Assembly: GCA_004346725.1 (NCBI GenBank)
Contig: SMDE01000012.1
Location: forward strand, 62,001 to 126,000
From: Phytobacter diazotrophicus
GTDB lineage: Bacteria > Pseudomonadota > Gammaproteobacteria > Enterobacterales > Enterobacteriaceae
DNA: 64,000 nt
Direction of reading: 5' to 3'
This document shows, piece by piece, positions 1 through 7,601 of this stretch (positions are counted from its first letter, which is position 1; every line of letters begins with the position of its first letter). The notes below the pieces were generated by a model, which did no database searches, was not told where the DNA came from, and worked only from the letters and a program-made list of their open reading frames with translations. A program made the translations under genes and the position numbers.

Positions 1-8
1 GTGCGCGC

Positions 9-242
9 ATGAACGAACTTACCCTGACCATCACCCGTGCTGATCTCCAGCACCTTGAACACCTGCGTAATGTCGGCCAGCTTGTCGGCGAACTCATGCA
101 GGTACAGGACTGCACCACCTCCCGTCGTGACCCGGCACAACAGGTACAGCTCGCGTCCGTCATTCACCTGATGACCGCCCGGCTTGATGATGTGGTCGAA
201 CGCTGTAACGCGCGCTGGCTCACTGAGGAGGTACGCGCATGA
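9..242 (+). CDS. P4-type small protein in the epsilon (derepression) position
   Basis: This 77-residue protein lies directly upstream of orf106 and alpha, where satellite phage P4 carries epsilon, the derepression protein that antagonises the helper-phage repressor. The assignment rests on position and size; I see no diagnostic motif. Its TGA overlaps the next ATG by four bases (ATGA at 239-242), which indicates translational coupling. Its own ATG at 9 sits in the same arrangement: the bases before it read as the last codons of an upstream gene (Val-Arg-Ala-stop ending at 12), cut off by the window edge. Function is inferred from context only. Confidence 0.55.
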   Translation: MNELTLTITRADLQHLEHLRNVGQLVGELMQVQDCTTSRRDPAQQVQLASVIHLMTARLDDVVERCNARWLTEEVRA

Positions 243-559
243 AACAGCCCTTACCGCCCGTCTTGCGTGCCGCCCTGTACCGCCGGGCCGTCGCCTGTGC
301 CTGGCTGACCCTGTGCGAACGTCAGCACCGCTATCCGCATCTCACCCTCGATGCGCTGGAAAGCGCCATCGCCGCCGAACTGGAGGGTTTCTATCTGCGC
401 CAGCACGGCGAGGAGAAAGGCCGTCAGATTGCCTGTGCACTTCTTGAGGATTTGATGGAAGCCGGGCCGCTTAAGGCCGCTCCGTCACTGTCCTTTCTGG
501 GACTCGCCGTCATGGATGAGCTTTGCGCCCGTCATATCACAACGCCTGTGCTGCACTGA
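239..559 (+). CDS. P4 orf106-like protein (DUF5375-type)
   Basis: The product is 106 residues, the same length as phage P4 orf106, and it lies between the epsilon-position gene and alpha as in P4. The protein is helical, with an N-terminal segment rich in Ala and Arg, and has no catalytic motif I recognise. It is coupled to the preceding gene by an ATGA overlap and is followed after 11 bases by the alpha start. It probably belongs to the P4 early (replication/immunity) transcript. Molecular function is unknown to me. Confidence 0.7.
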   Translation: MKQPLPPVLRAALYRRAVACAWLTLCERQHRYPHLTLDALESAIAAELEGFYLRQHGEEKGRQIACALLEDLMEAGPLKAAPSLSFLGLAVMDELCARHITTPVLH

Positions 560-570
560 GGGAAAAAACA

Positions 571-2904
571 ATGAACATGAACGTAACGGAAACCGTCAAC
601 CAGGCATGCGGCCACTGGCCGCGCATTCTCCCGGCGCTGGGGGTGAAGGTCATTAAAAACCGGCATCAGGCCTGCCCGGTCTGTGGCGGGAGTGACCGCT
701 TTCGCTTCGATGATAAAGAGGGGCGCGGCACCTGGTTCTGTAACCAGTGCGGGGCCGGTGACGGCCTGAAACTGGTCGAAAAGGTGTTCGGTGTGAAACC
801 GTCCGAGGCTGCCCGCAGGGTGAACGCCGTCACCGGCAGTCTGCCGCCGGTTTCCCCGGCGGTGATTGCGACCGCAGAGGCCGCAACGGAGGCCGACCGT
901 AAAGCGGCGGCTGCGCTGGCCGTCAGACTGATGGAGAAAACCCGCACGGCCACCGGTAACGCCTACCTGACCCGCAAGGGCTTTCCTGAGCATGAATGCC
1001 TGACCCTGACAGCCACGCACAAAACCGGCGGCGTGACGTTCAGCGCCGGTGATGTGGTCGTGCCACTGCATGACGGGTCCGGTGCACTGGTTAACCTCCA
1101 GCTCATCAACGCCGGGGGCGACAAGCGCACCCTGAAAGGCGGGGCGGTGAAAGGGTGCTGTCACACCCTCGAAGGGAAAAAACAGGCCGGGAAACGCCTG
1201 TGGATAGCGGAAGGCTATGCGACCGCGCTTACCGTGCATCACCTGACCGGGGAAACCGTCATGGTGGCGCTGTCGTCCGTCAACCTCCTTTCTCTGGCGA
1301 GCCTGGCCCGTCAGAAGCACCCGGCCAGCCAGATTGTCCTCGCCGCCGACCGTGACCTGAACGGAGAAGGACAGACAAAAGCCGCAGCGGCCGCAGACGC
1401 CTGTAACGGCACGGTTGCCCTCCCGCCGGTATTCGGTGACTGGAATGATGCGTTTGTCCGGCACGGCGAAGAGGCCACGCGTAACGCCATTTATGACGCC
1501 ATACGGCCACCGGCACAAAGCCCGTTCGACACCATGAGCGAGGCGGAATTCACCGCCATGAGCGCCAGTGAAAAGGCCATGCGGGTGCATGAGCATTACG
1601 GCGAAGCGCTGGCCGTGGACGCGAACGGTCAGCACCTTTCCCGCTATGAAAACGGCATCTGGAAAATCATTCCCCCGTCCGATTTTGCCCGTGATGTGGC
1701 CGGGCTGTTCCGGCGTCTGCGCGCCCCGTTCTCATCGGGGAAAATCGCCTCCGTCGTGGAGACGCTGAAACTGATTATTCCGCAGCAGGACACCCCGGCG
1801 CGGCGTCTGATTGGTTTTCGTAACGGCGTGCTCGACACGAAAAGCGGGATATTCAGCCCGCACCACAAATCATACTGGCTGCGCACCCTGTGCGATGTCG
1901 ATTTCACCCCGCCGGTGGCAGGTGAAACGCTGGAGACCCATGCCCCGCATTTCTGGCACTGGCTCGACCGTGCCGCCGGTGGCAGGCCGGAGAAACGCGA
2001 TGTGATTCTGGCCGCGCTGTTTATGGTGCTGGCGAACCGCTACGACTGGCAGCTTTTCCTCGAAGTGACCGGGCCGGGTGGCAGCGGGAAAAGTATTCTC
2101 GCCGAAATCGCCACAATGCTCGCCGGGGAAGATAACGCCACGTCGGCCACCATCGAAACACTGGAATCGCCCCGCGAGCGCGCAGCCCTGATTGGTTTCT
2201 CACTGATTCGTCTGCCTGACCAGGAGAAATGGAGCGGTGACGGGGCCGGGCTTAAGGCCATCACCGGCGGCGATGCGGTCTCCGTTGACCCGAAGTACCA
2301 GAATGCCTATTCGACGCATATTCCGGCGGTGATTCTGGCCGTGAACAACAACCCGATGCGCTTCACCGACCGCAGCGGCGGCGTCTCCCGTCGACGGGTG
2401 ATTATTCACTTCCCGGAACAGATTGCCCCGGAGGAACGCGACCCGCAGCTTAAGGACAAAATCGCCCGTGAGCTGGCCGTGATTGTACGCCAGTTGATGC
2501 AGCAGTTCAGTGACCCGACGACTGCACGCACCCTGCTCCAGTCTCAGCAGAACTCGGACGAGGCACTGAGTATCAAACGCGACGCTGACCCGGCCTTTGA
2601 TTTTTGCGGTTATCTGGAAGCCCTGCCGGAGGCTGACGGGATGTACATGGGGAATGCCAACATTATCCCGCGCCAGCCGCGCCTGTACCTCTATCACGCC
2701 TATCTGGTGTACATGGAGGCGCACGGCTATAAAAATACTCTCAGCCTGACGTCGTTCGGCAAGGGGCTGTCAGGCATGCTGAAAGAGTACGGCCTGCATT
2801 ACGACAGGCGCCGGACGAATCAGGGGATGCAGACCAACCTCACACTGCGGGAGGAAAGCAACGCCGACTGGCTGCCGAAATGCGATGACCCTGCCGCGAA
2901 ATAA
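571..2904 (+). CDS. alpha: P4-type alpha replication protein: primase, helicase and origin-binding protein
   Basis: I chose the ATG at 571, preceded by GAGGGA, rather than the longer frame opening at 523. It gives 777 residues, the size of P4 alpha. The N-terminus has a zinc-binding motif (CPVCGG, then WFCNQC about 25 residues on). A primase/TOPRIM-like segment with EGYATALT follows. The C-terminal half is a superfamily 3-like helicase with Walker A GPGGSGKS. In P4, alpha primes, unwinds and binds iterons at ori and crr, and such iterons lie just downstream here (see 2945-3078). It is the last phage gene before the replication repeats and the selC attachment site. The frame is intact, so the satellite may still replicate if the rest of the element, outside the window, is complete. 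Confidence 0.93.
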   Translation: MNMNVTETVNQACGHWPRILPALGVKVIKNRHQACPVCGGSDRFRFDDKEGRGTWFCNQCGAGDGLKLVEKVFGVKPSEAARRVNAVTGSLPPVSPAVIATAEAATEADRKAAAALAVRLMEKTRTATGNAYLTRKGFPEHECLTLTATHKTGGVTFSAGDVVVPLHDGSGALVNLQLINAGGDKRTLKGGAVKGCCHTLEGKKQAGKRLWIAEGYATALTVHHLTGETVMVALSSVNLLSLASLARQKHPASQIVLAADRDLNGEGQTKAAAAADACNGTVALPPVFGDWNDAFVRHGEEATRNAIYDAIRPPAQSPFDTMSEAEFTAMSASEKAMRVHEHYGEALAVDANGQHLSRYENGIWKIIPPSDFARDVAGLFRRLRAPFSSGKIASVVETLKLIIPQQDTPARRLIGFRNGVLDTKSGIFSPHHKSYWLRTLCDVDFTPPVAGETLETHAPHFWHWLDRAAGGRPEKRDVILAALFMVLANRYDWQLFLEVTGPGGSGKSILAEIATMLAGEDNATSATIETLESPRERAALIGFSLIRLPDQEKWSGDGAGLKAITGGDAVSVDPKYQNAYSTHIPAVILAVNNNPMRFTDRSGGVSRRRVIIHFPEQIAPEERDPQLKDKIARELAVIVRQLMQQFSDPTTARTLLQSQQNSDEALSIKRDADPAFDFCGYLEALPEADGMYMGNANIIPRQPRLYLYHAYLVYMEAHGYKNTLSLTSFGKGLSGMLKEYGLHYDRRRTNQGMQTNLTLREESNADWLPKCDDPAAK

Positions 2905-2912
2905 ACTACCCT

Positions 2913-2937
2913 GACCGGCAACAGCCGGTCTTTTTTT
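2913..2937 (+). terminator. Rho-independent terminator of alpha
   Basis: A 7-bp stem (GACCGGC/GCCGGTC) with a 4-base loop is followed by seven T residues, nine bases after the alpha stop codon. Confidence 0.85.
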
Positions 2938-2944
2938 ACCTGCC

Positions 2945-3078
2945 AAACGGTAAAAGTGAACAGTGAAGTGTTCACTGTTCACTGAGTATTCACCACCTAA
3001 CCTCATGAAAATAAAAAACAAAAATACCGAGTGAACAGTGTGAACAGTTTTTCCAGAAAAAACTTTTTTCCCTCAAAA
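2945..3078. repeat. P4 crr-like replication repeat, copy 1
   Basis: The segment holds five or so GTGAACAGT-type decamers in both orientations, an A-rich centre (ATGAAAATAAAA...), and a pair of head-to-tail iterons ending in GTGTGAACAGTTTTT. P4 alpha binds GGTGAACAGT-like iterons at ori and at the cis replication region. In P4 the crr lies next to alpha and consists of two roughly 120-bp direct repeats. A matching, more diverged copy is at 4783-4905. Confidence 0.75.
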
Positions 3079-3173
3079 GGGAACAGACCGCTTAGTGCCA
3101 GAAGCGGAAGTCGAAGTACCAGAGGCCCTCTGAAAATTGATGATTCGTTTTGCAGGGATACTTTTAAGGGCAT

Positions 3174-3219
3174 CGATGACTGTCATGCTTCTCAGGGGGG
3201 AGAAGCATGACAGTCATCG
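3174..3219. repeat. Perfect 20-bp inverted repeat over the 3' end of the HxlR gene
   Basis: Arms 3174-3193 and 3200-3219 are perfectly complementary (CGATGACTGTCATGCTTCTC) around a 6-base loop. The stem covers the stop codon and last codons of the HxlR gene. No T-run follows on the minus strand, so it is not a canonical terminator. It could be an RNA-stability hairpin or a relic of the insertion that brought the cargo. Confidence 0.7.
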
Positions 3220-3605
3220 AGCGCATACTTCAGTGTATATTTCTCACGGGCATCCGTGATGGTGCTTTGATTCTCTTTTGCCCAGTTCAGCAGAGCCTGC
3301 AGAGGAATCAGAAAAGAATTCCCCATTTCAGTGAGGGCGTAAACAACCTGCAGTGGTTTGCCAGAGTGGACAGTGCGACTGATAAAACCATCTTCTTCAA
3401 GTCGCTTCAGTGTGCGCGATAAGACCTGTTTTGAGATATCACCAATGGCGCGCTGGAGAGCAATGAAACGCAGGGGGCCTCGGGCAAGATGACCAAGTGT
3501 CAGTAAACTCCAGCGATCCCCTACACGGTCAATCACATCTCTTATTACGCACGACTGATCGTGGCTGGTATCTTCCGGAGGAAGAATATTCGTTATTTCG
3601 CCCAC
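3192..3605 (-). CDS. HxlR-family transcriptional regulator
   Basis: The 137-residue protein is a MarR-like winged helix of the HxlR type. It has the family's N-terminal Cys (about residue 19, in QSCVIRDVIDRVGDRW) that in some members senses electrophiles or oxidants. The recognition region GDISKQVLSRTLKRLEEDG is at about residues 56-74. It is divergent from the NAD(P)-binding oxidoreductase at 3795, with a 190-bp AT-rich space between; HxlR proteins commonly control such a neighbour. The pair lies between two copies of the P4 crr repeat, so it is cargo of the satellite prophage. The signal sensed is unknown. Confidence 0.85.
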   Translation of the reverse strand: MGEITNILPPEDTSHDQSCVIRDVIDRVGDRWSLLTLGHLARGPLRFIALQRAIGDISKQVLSRTLKRLEEDGFISRTVHSGKPLQVVYALTEMGNSFLIPLQALLNWAKENQSTITDAREKYTLKYALDDCHASPP

Positions 3606-3794
3606 ACATGACTCCTGGTGGTCATCTCTATATGACCTGGTAATAAAAATATGCCTAATTGTGCCTCTTTAAGGCGTCTTATAGACTCGGTAACAAATAC
3701 AGACCGCATCGTCGATATCATTCTCCTAACCATTTTTCAACGGCCCGCTGTTTAGAAAATGATTCTAATCAGCATCTGCTATAAGGCAAAAAAT

Positions 3795-4451
3795 ATGCAA
3801 CAAACTCTGAAAATTAGTGTACTTGGAGGAACTGGCTATGCCGGTTCCGCGATTGCACGTGAAGCCGTAAAACGGGGGCATTATGTTACGGTTATTAGCC
3901 GTAAAATTCCTGATGACACTATACCGGGCGTGAATTATGTACCGTTGAATATCGCTCAGAGTGTCGTAACATTTGAAGGCGTTGATGTGGTGGTGGGGGC
4001 ATTATCACCACGTGCCGAAAATGCAGGCACACTGACACGTAACTATAAAAAGGTTGCGGCACAGGTCGCAAAATCAGGAGCACGTTTTGTCCTGGTAGGC
4101 GGTTTTTCCTGCCTGAGAAGAACAGAAGGTTCACCACGTATGCTGGAAGATGAAAATTTCCCGACCGACACGCCACCTGAGATTATTGCGGAAGCAAGGG
4201 AAAATCTGGATGTTCTTAATGATCTCATCTCGGACACATCAGGGCTGGACTGGCTGTTTGTTTCACCGGCTATGGAATTTTCTGCATGGATGCCGGGTAC
4301 CGATCGGGGACATTACCGAAAAGGTGGTGAAGTCGCGCTCTTTGATGCTGATGGAAAATCATCAATCAGTGGTATTGATTATGCACGCGCTGTTTTGGAC
4401 GAAATTGAGACACCCGTTCACCATCGGGCTCAGATCGGCGTAGCGTATTGA
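3795..4451 (+). CDS. NAD(P)H-binding oxidoreductase (atypical SDR, NmrA/YwnB-like)
   Basis: The ATG at 3795 (AAGGC upstream) gives 218 residues. The N-terminal Rossmann motif GGTGYAGSA is at residues 10-18. The protein has the size and layout of NAD(P)-binding atypical short-chain dehydrogenases, with no classical SDR YxxxK pair evident. A conserved-looking segment VLVGGFS in the middle resembles the strand-4 region of this family. It is transcribed away from the HxlR regulator, probably under its control. A role in quinone or electrophile stress is plausible from HxlR pairings elsewhere but is inference; the substrate is unknown. Confidence 0.75.
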   Translation: MQQTLKISVLGGTGYAGSAIAREAVKRGHYVTVISRKIPDDTIPGVNYVPLNIAQSVVTFEGVDVVVGALSPRAENAGTLTRNYKKVAAQVAKSGARFVLVGGFSCLRRTEGSPRMLEDENFPTDTPPEIIAEARENLDVLNDLISDTSGLDWLFVSPAMEFSAWMPGTDRGHYRKGGEVALFDADGKSSISGIDYARAVLDEIETPVHHRAQIGVAY

Positions 4452-4782
4452 TGATAACTCCGTAAAAAATACTCCTGTATACAACATTACTTCGCGTGAA
4501 TGAAACATGGTTGATACGTATAAAACACAGACGTATCAACCACTCAAGGAAGGCCATCTACTCCTCAAACACTGAGCTGCATTTTCATATACATCCACTG
4601 TTATCCTGCATAAACAGTCCGGATAGACACTTGGCATAAGCATTTACCTGATCTGTATTGACCTGCTCCCGGTTGATTATTACATGCCAATGTTAGTCCT
4701 ACATCCCTGCGGTTATGACAAATGCGAACTTCCGCTCTTCGCTCACAGCAGACTATAGCGTCTGCATCTATAAACCTACGGA
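4452..4782. other. AT-rich spacer without a gene
   Basis: I see no credible reading frame or RNA gene between the oxidoreductase stop and the second crr-like repeat. It is probably the right flank of the cargo that separates the two replication repeats. Confidence 0.5.
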
Positions 4783-4905
4783 GGTGAGCAGTAAACTGTT
4801 CACTATTCACCGACCATTCACTGATTATCTCAATGAAAATAAAAGAAAAAAACCTCAAGTGAACAGTGTGAACAGTTTTTCCTAAAAAAAGTTTTTTAGA
4901 TCAGA
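4783..4905. repeat. P4 crr-like replication repeat, copy 2
   Basis: This copy matches 2945-3078 in order: iteron pair in opposite orientations (gtgagcagt, ctgttcactattcacc), an A-rich core (ATGAAAATAAAAG), then AAGTGAACAGTGTGAACAGT and a T/A-rich tail. It is more diverged than copy 1 but keeps the head-to-tail iteron pair. Together the two resemble the paired direct repeats of P4 crr, pushed about 1.7 kb apart. Confidence 0.7.
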
Positions 4906-5029
4906 TTAGCCACGGGTGCTCCATCTATAGATAGTTTGTAGTCAAGCAAATGTGTATAATTATGTGTATATGAAAGAAAATTAATATCAATAAAAACCAA
5001 TAAATACATATGGTTAAAAACCAAATACC

Positions 5030-5049
5030 ACTCCTGTGATCTTCCGCCA
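5030..5049 (+). other. attR: 3' end of selC tRNA gene, right border of the P4-type prophage
   Basis: The 20 bases ACTCCTGTGATCTTCCGCCA equal the 3' terminus of the selenocysteine tRNA gene selC (acceptor stem plus CCA). P4-family integrases recombine in tRNA 3' ends, and selC hosts several pathogenicity islands. No other part of selC is present, so the intact tRNA should lie at the far (left) end of the element, outside the window. The 125 bases before it are AT-rich and hold no gene. Confidence 0.88.
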
Positions 5050-5249
5050 AAGTTCCTCATATATATCCCCCCATACGTTAATTTTTAAAGAAAAGACGGT
5101 AACTCATTTTCTTTTAAACTTAGCGCATGATTTATCATCAGAATCACAATCAAAATGTATAAATAAAGCGTTTGAGTTGATAGCTACATCAGAAAAATAG
5201 CGATGTGAATCGTTCTTTTGATTCTATTAAAGGTGTGATCTCGAATAAC
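5050..5249. other. AT-rich segment immediately downstream of attR
   Basis: No gene or clear signal is seen. It is the first host-side DNA after the prophage border and precedes a REP-like element. Confidence 0.4.
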
Positions 5250-5320
5250 CCCAGATGCGGCGCAACGCCTTATCTGGGCTACCGCTCGTAGCCCCCGGTA
5301 AGCGCAGCGCCACCGGGGTT
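5250..5320. repeat. REP/BIME-type element
   Basis: Two adjacent palindromic units are visible: CCCAGATGCGGCGCAACGCC with TTATCTGGGC, then GCCCCCGGTAAGCGCAGCGC with CACCGGGG. Both are typical of enterobacterial REP sequences in intergenic DNA. Confidence 0.7.
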
Positions 5321-5471
5321 TTGGTGCCCACAAACATTCTCAAATGATGTTCTATTTTTTTGAATGTTATCGGCAAATAGTTTAGATTTTCATCACCCGA
5401 TGGTCGGTCTATTATTCATCACATCAGGGCGACACGCCCTACTACGAACAAATAACTTAAGGAATACGACC

Positions 5472-5681
5472 ATGAAATCCATCAAAACTTTCGTTGCAGT
5501 TGCTGCTCTTTCCGTAATGTCTTTCGGTGCTTTCGCACAAAGCGTAACCGCAAGCTCCTCCACCATCGACGGTGCAGAAGCCAAAATCGCCGCTCAGGCA
5601 CAGCAGGAAGGGGCTTCTTACAAAATTACCGAAGCGACCGTGAACAACGTTGTTCACATGACCGCTGAACTGAGTAAATAA
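5472..5681 (+). CDS. Small periplasmic DUF1471 (YdgH/BhsA/McbA-like) protein, copy 1
   Basis: The 69-residue product starts at the ATG at 5472 (TAAGGA upstream). A signal peptide of about 22 residues ends in FGAFA|Q. The rest is one DUF1471 domain with the family's closing pattern (ASYKITEATVNNVVHMTAEL). Family members such as BhsA and McbA are small periplasmic or surface proteins linked to stress, biofilm and membrane permeability. A terminator follows. A second, nearly identical gene is at 7206, differing at only a handful of residues (for example QQEG versus HQAG), so this is a recent duplication. The specific role is unknown. Confidence 0.85.
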   Translation: MKSIKTFVAVAALSVMSFGAFAQSVTASSSTIDGAEAKIAAQAQQEGASYKITEATVNNVVHMTAELSK

Positions 5682-5757
5682 GACCGAATGGTCGCAGAGG
5701 GAACTGCCGGACAGGTCGCCGCAAGGCGGCCAGGTTCGCCCTCAAAGAAAACCCTTC

Positions 5758-5779
5758 AGGCCCCTTCGGGGGCTTTTTT
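5758..5779 (+). terminator. Rho-independent terminator after DUF1471 copy 1
   Basis: A GGCCCC-TTC-GGGGGC hairpin is followed by TTTTTT. The same structure occurs after copy 2. Confidence 0.85.
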
Positions 5780-5941
5780 GCGTTTGTGGTTCGGTAAATA
5801 TTGCTCTGGTGGATCCCCGGATGGCGGCGCAGGTATCTTGTCGGCCAATAGGTGTTATGCCTATATCAGTTGTTCACCTAATGAACCGCAGGCTGTGTTT
5901 CTGGCATACTTGATAGATTCGGCTCGCGATTCGGAGGTGGC

Positions 5942-6970
5942 ATGACAAATGGAGAATTAACCCAATCTCCCGCAGGTGAATTCTTAATGTTCACCAGCGG
6001 CGACGGGAAAGTGCGTATTGAATGTCGCTTCGAGAACGATACTCTTTGGCTTTCTCAGGCAATGATTTGCGACCTGTATGGCAAAGCCAAATCCACTATC
6101 AGTGGGCATATAAAGAATATCTTCGAAGACGCAGAGCTGGACGAAAATTCAGTTGTTCGGTTTTACCGAACAACTGCCGTCGATGGAAAAACATACAATG
6201 TTCAATTCTTTAGTTTGCCGCTAATTCTCGCCATCGGCTACCGCGTCCGTTCCATTCGAGGCACGCAATTCCGCCAGTGGGCAACACAAACGCTTCAGGA
6301 ATACCTTGTTAAAGGTTTCGTGATGGATGATGAGCGTTTGAAAAATCCACCCGTGGGTTCTTCAGCTGTTCCTGATTATTTCGATGAGATGCTCGAACGC
6401 ATCCGCGATATCCGTGCCAGTGAGCGCAGGGTTTATTTACGGGTTCGTGAGATCTTTGCCCTTGCCGCTGACTATCAACCTTCGCTCAAAGAAACCACGC
6501 TTTTTTTTCAAACCATCCAGAACAAACTGCATTTTGCCTGCACCGGCCATACTGCGGCGGAGCTCATCAACCAACGCGCTGACGCCAGTAAACCGCATAT
6601 GGGGTTGACCAGTTACAAAAGTGAAGAAGTACGCAAAAGCGATGTCACGGTAGCCAAAAATTATCTCAATCCTGAAGAGATCGGCGAACTCAATCGCGTG
6701 GTCAATATGTGGCTGGACTTTGCCGAAGACCAGGCCCGCCGACGCAAACAGGTTTTCCTGCATGACTGGCAGATAAAGTTGGATCAGTTTCTGCAATTTA
6801 ATGACCGTGAGGTGTTAAAGGATGCGGGTTCTGTCAGTAAGAAGGCCGCTGACGGAAAAGCACAGGCTGAATATGTTCAATTTGCCGAGCAGCAACGTCG
6901 CCTGAAGGAAGCTGAGGGTGAAAAAGATATCGCGGGATTGGTCAAATGGGAAACAAAGGCCGGGAAATAG
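5942..6970 (+). CDS. rhuM: RhuM-family virulence-associated protein
   Basis: The 342-residue protein has the RhuM family pattern: an N-terminal helix-turn-helix-like region (LWLSQAMICDLYGKAKSTIS, about residues 38-57), then VVRFYRTTAVDGKTYNVQF and a KilA-N/Bro-like segment. The start has a strong GGAGGT ribosome site. In Salmonella SPI-3, rhuM lies next to selC, and this copy is also in the selC-yicL interval. In SPI-3 its partner is sugR, which I do not see here. RhuM has been linked to host interaction in Salmonella; the DNA-binding-like N-terminus suggests a regulator or a phage-derived protein. It lies between two long direct repeats. Confidence 0.85.
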   Translation: MTNGELTQSPAGEFLMFTSGDGKVRIECRFENDTLWLSQAMICDLYGKAKSTISGHIKNIFEDAELDENSVVRFYRTTAVDGKTYNVQFFSLPLILAIGYRVRSIRGTQFRQWATQTLQEYLVKGFVMDDERLKNPPVGSSAVPDYFDEMLERIRDIRASERRVYLRVREIFALAADYQPSLKETTLFFQTIQNKLHFACTGHTAAELINQRADASKPHMGLTSYKSEEVRKSDVTVAKNYLNPEEIGELNRVVNMWLDFAEDQARRRKQVFLHDWQIKLDQFLQFNDREVLKDAGSVSKKAADGKAQAEYVQFAEQQRRLKEAEGEKDIAGLVKWETKAGK

Positions 6971-7205
6971 CATTTAACCCGGCAAGTATCGCGCCGCCAG
7001 GTTCCTTCCCGGATGCGGCGTAAAAATCTTATTCGGGCTACAAACACCCTTCATCCAACACTCGCAAACACGCCAAAATCATATTCTAATTTTTTGAATG
7101 TTATCGGCAAATAGTTTAGATTTTCATCACCCGATGGTCGGTCTATTATTTATCACATCAGGGCAACACGCCCTATCCCGAACAAATAACTTAAGGAACA
7201 CGACC

Positions 7206-7415
7206 ATGAAATCCATCAAAACTTTAGTTGCAGTTACCGCCCTTTCCGTAATGTCTTTCGGTGCGTTCGCTCAGAGCGTGACCGCAAGCTCCTCCACCAT
7301 CGACGGTGCAGAAGCCAAAATCGCAGCCCAGGCACACCAGGCCGGTGCGTCTTACAAAATTACCGAAGCGACCGTGAACAACGTTGTTCACATGACCGCT
7401 GAACTGAGCAAATAA
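7206..7415 (+). CDS. Small periplasmic DUF1471 (YdgH/BhsA/McbA-like) protein, copy 2
   Basis: This is the 69-residue paralogue of the gene at 5472, with the same signal peptide (MKSIKTLVAVTALSVMSFGA) and DUF1471 domain. The upstream sequence, ribosome site and terminator are also conserved, so both genes are probably expressed alike. Retention of intact frames in both copies suggests that neither is a pseudogene. Confidence 0.85.
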   Translation: MKSIKTLVAVTALSVMSFGAFAQSVTASSSTIDGAEAKIAAQAHQAGASYKITEATVNNVVHMTAELSK

Positions 7416-7493
7416 GACCGGATGGTCGCAGAGGGAACTGCCGGACAGGTCGCCGCAAGGCGGCCGGTTTCGCCCTCAACCAGACAACCCTTC

Positions 7494-7515
7494 AGGCCCC
7501 TTCGGGGGCTTTTTT
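7494..7515 (+). terminator. Rho-independent terminator after DUF1471 copy 2
   Basis: An AGGCCCC-TTC-GGGGGCT hairpin is followed by a T-run, identical in form to the one after copy 1. Confidence 0.85.
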
Positions 7516-7550
7516 GCGTTTGCGGTTTGGTGAATATTACGCGGTGGATC

Positions 7551-7580
7551 CCCGGATGCGGCGCAAGCGCCTTATCCGGG
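7551..7580. repeat. REP palindrome
   Basis: CCCGGATGCGGCGCAAG with CGCCTTATCCGGG is a typical enterobacterial REP unit. It lies just before the stop codon of the convergent AAA+ gene. Confidence 0.75.
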
Positions 7581-7601
7581 TTATATCTGTTGCCACCAGA
7601 C

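Larger units (their letters stand above)
5355..5825 (+). repeat. Long direct repeat, copy 1, containing a DUF1471 gene
   Basis: From the T-run before TGAATGTTATCGGC through the DUF1471 gene, its terminator and GGTGGATCCCCGGATG, the sequence recurs nearly unchanged at 7089-7560. The offset is a constant 1734 bases through the coding region. The two copies flank rhuM. Confidence 0.9.
7089..7560 (+). repeat. Long direct repeat, copy 2, containing a DUF1471 gene
   Basis: This is the counterpart of 5355-5825, with scattered substitutions and small indels only in the 3' untranslated part. It extends into a REP palindrome. Confidence 0.9.

Noticed and set aside
532-1635. 367-codon open frame on the minus strand inside alpha
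   Set aside because: It is a shadow of the high-GC alpha gene; no ribosome site, domain or neighbour supports it.
2945-3078. crr repeat considered as an integration site or CRISPR-like repeat
   Set aside because: The GTGAACAGT decamers next to alpha fit P4 iterons; the att site is the selC end at 5030-5049.
3207-3422. 71-codon plus-strand frame over the HxlR gene
   Set aside because: It starts inside the 20-bp hairpin and is antisense to a clear HxlR gene.
5688-5945. 85-codon frame after DUF1471 copy 1
   Set aside because: It runs through a Rho-independent terminator and repeat DNA, and the counterpart after copy 2 diverges in frame.
7551-7580. Repeated palindromes considered as a possible CRISPR array
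   Set aside because: The palindromes are REP units scattered across the window, with no regular spacing or spacers; no cas genes are seen.
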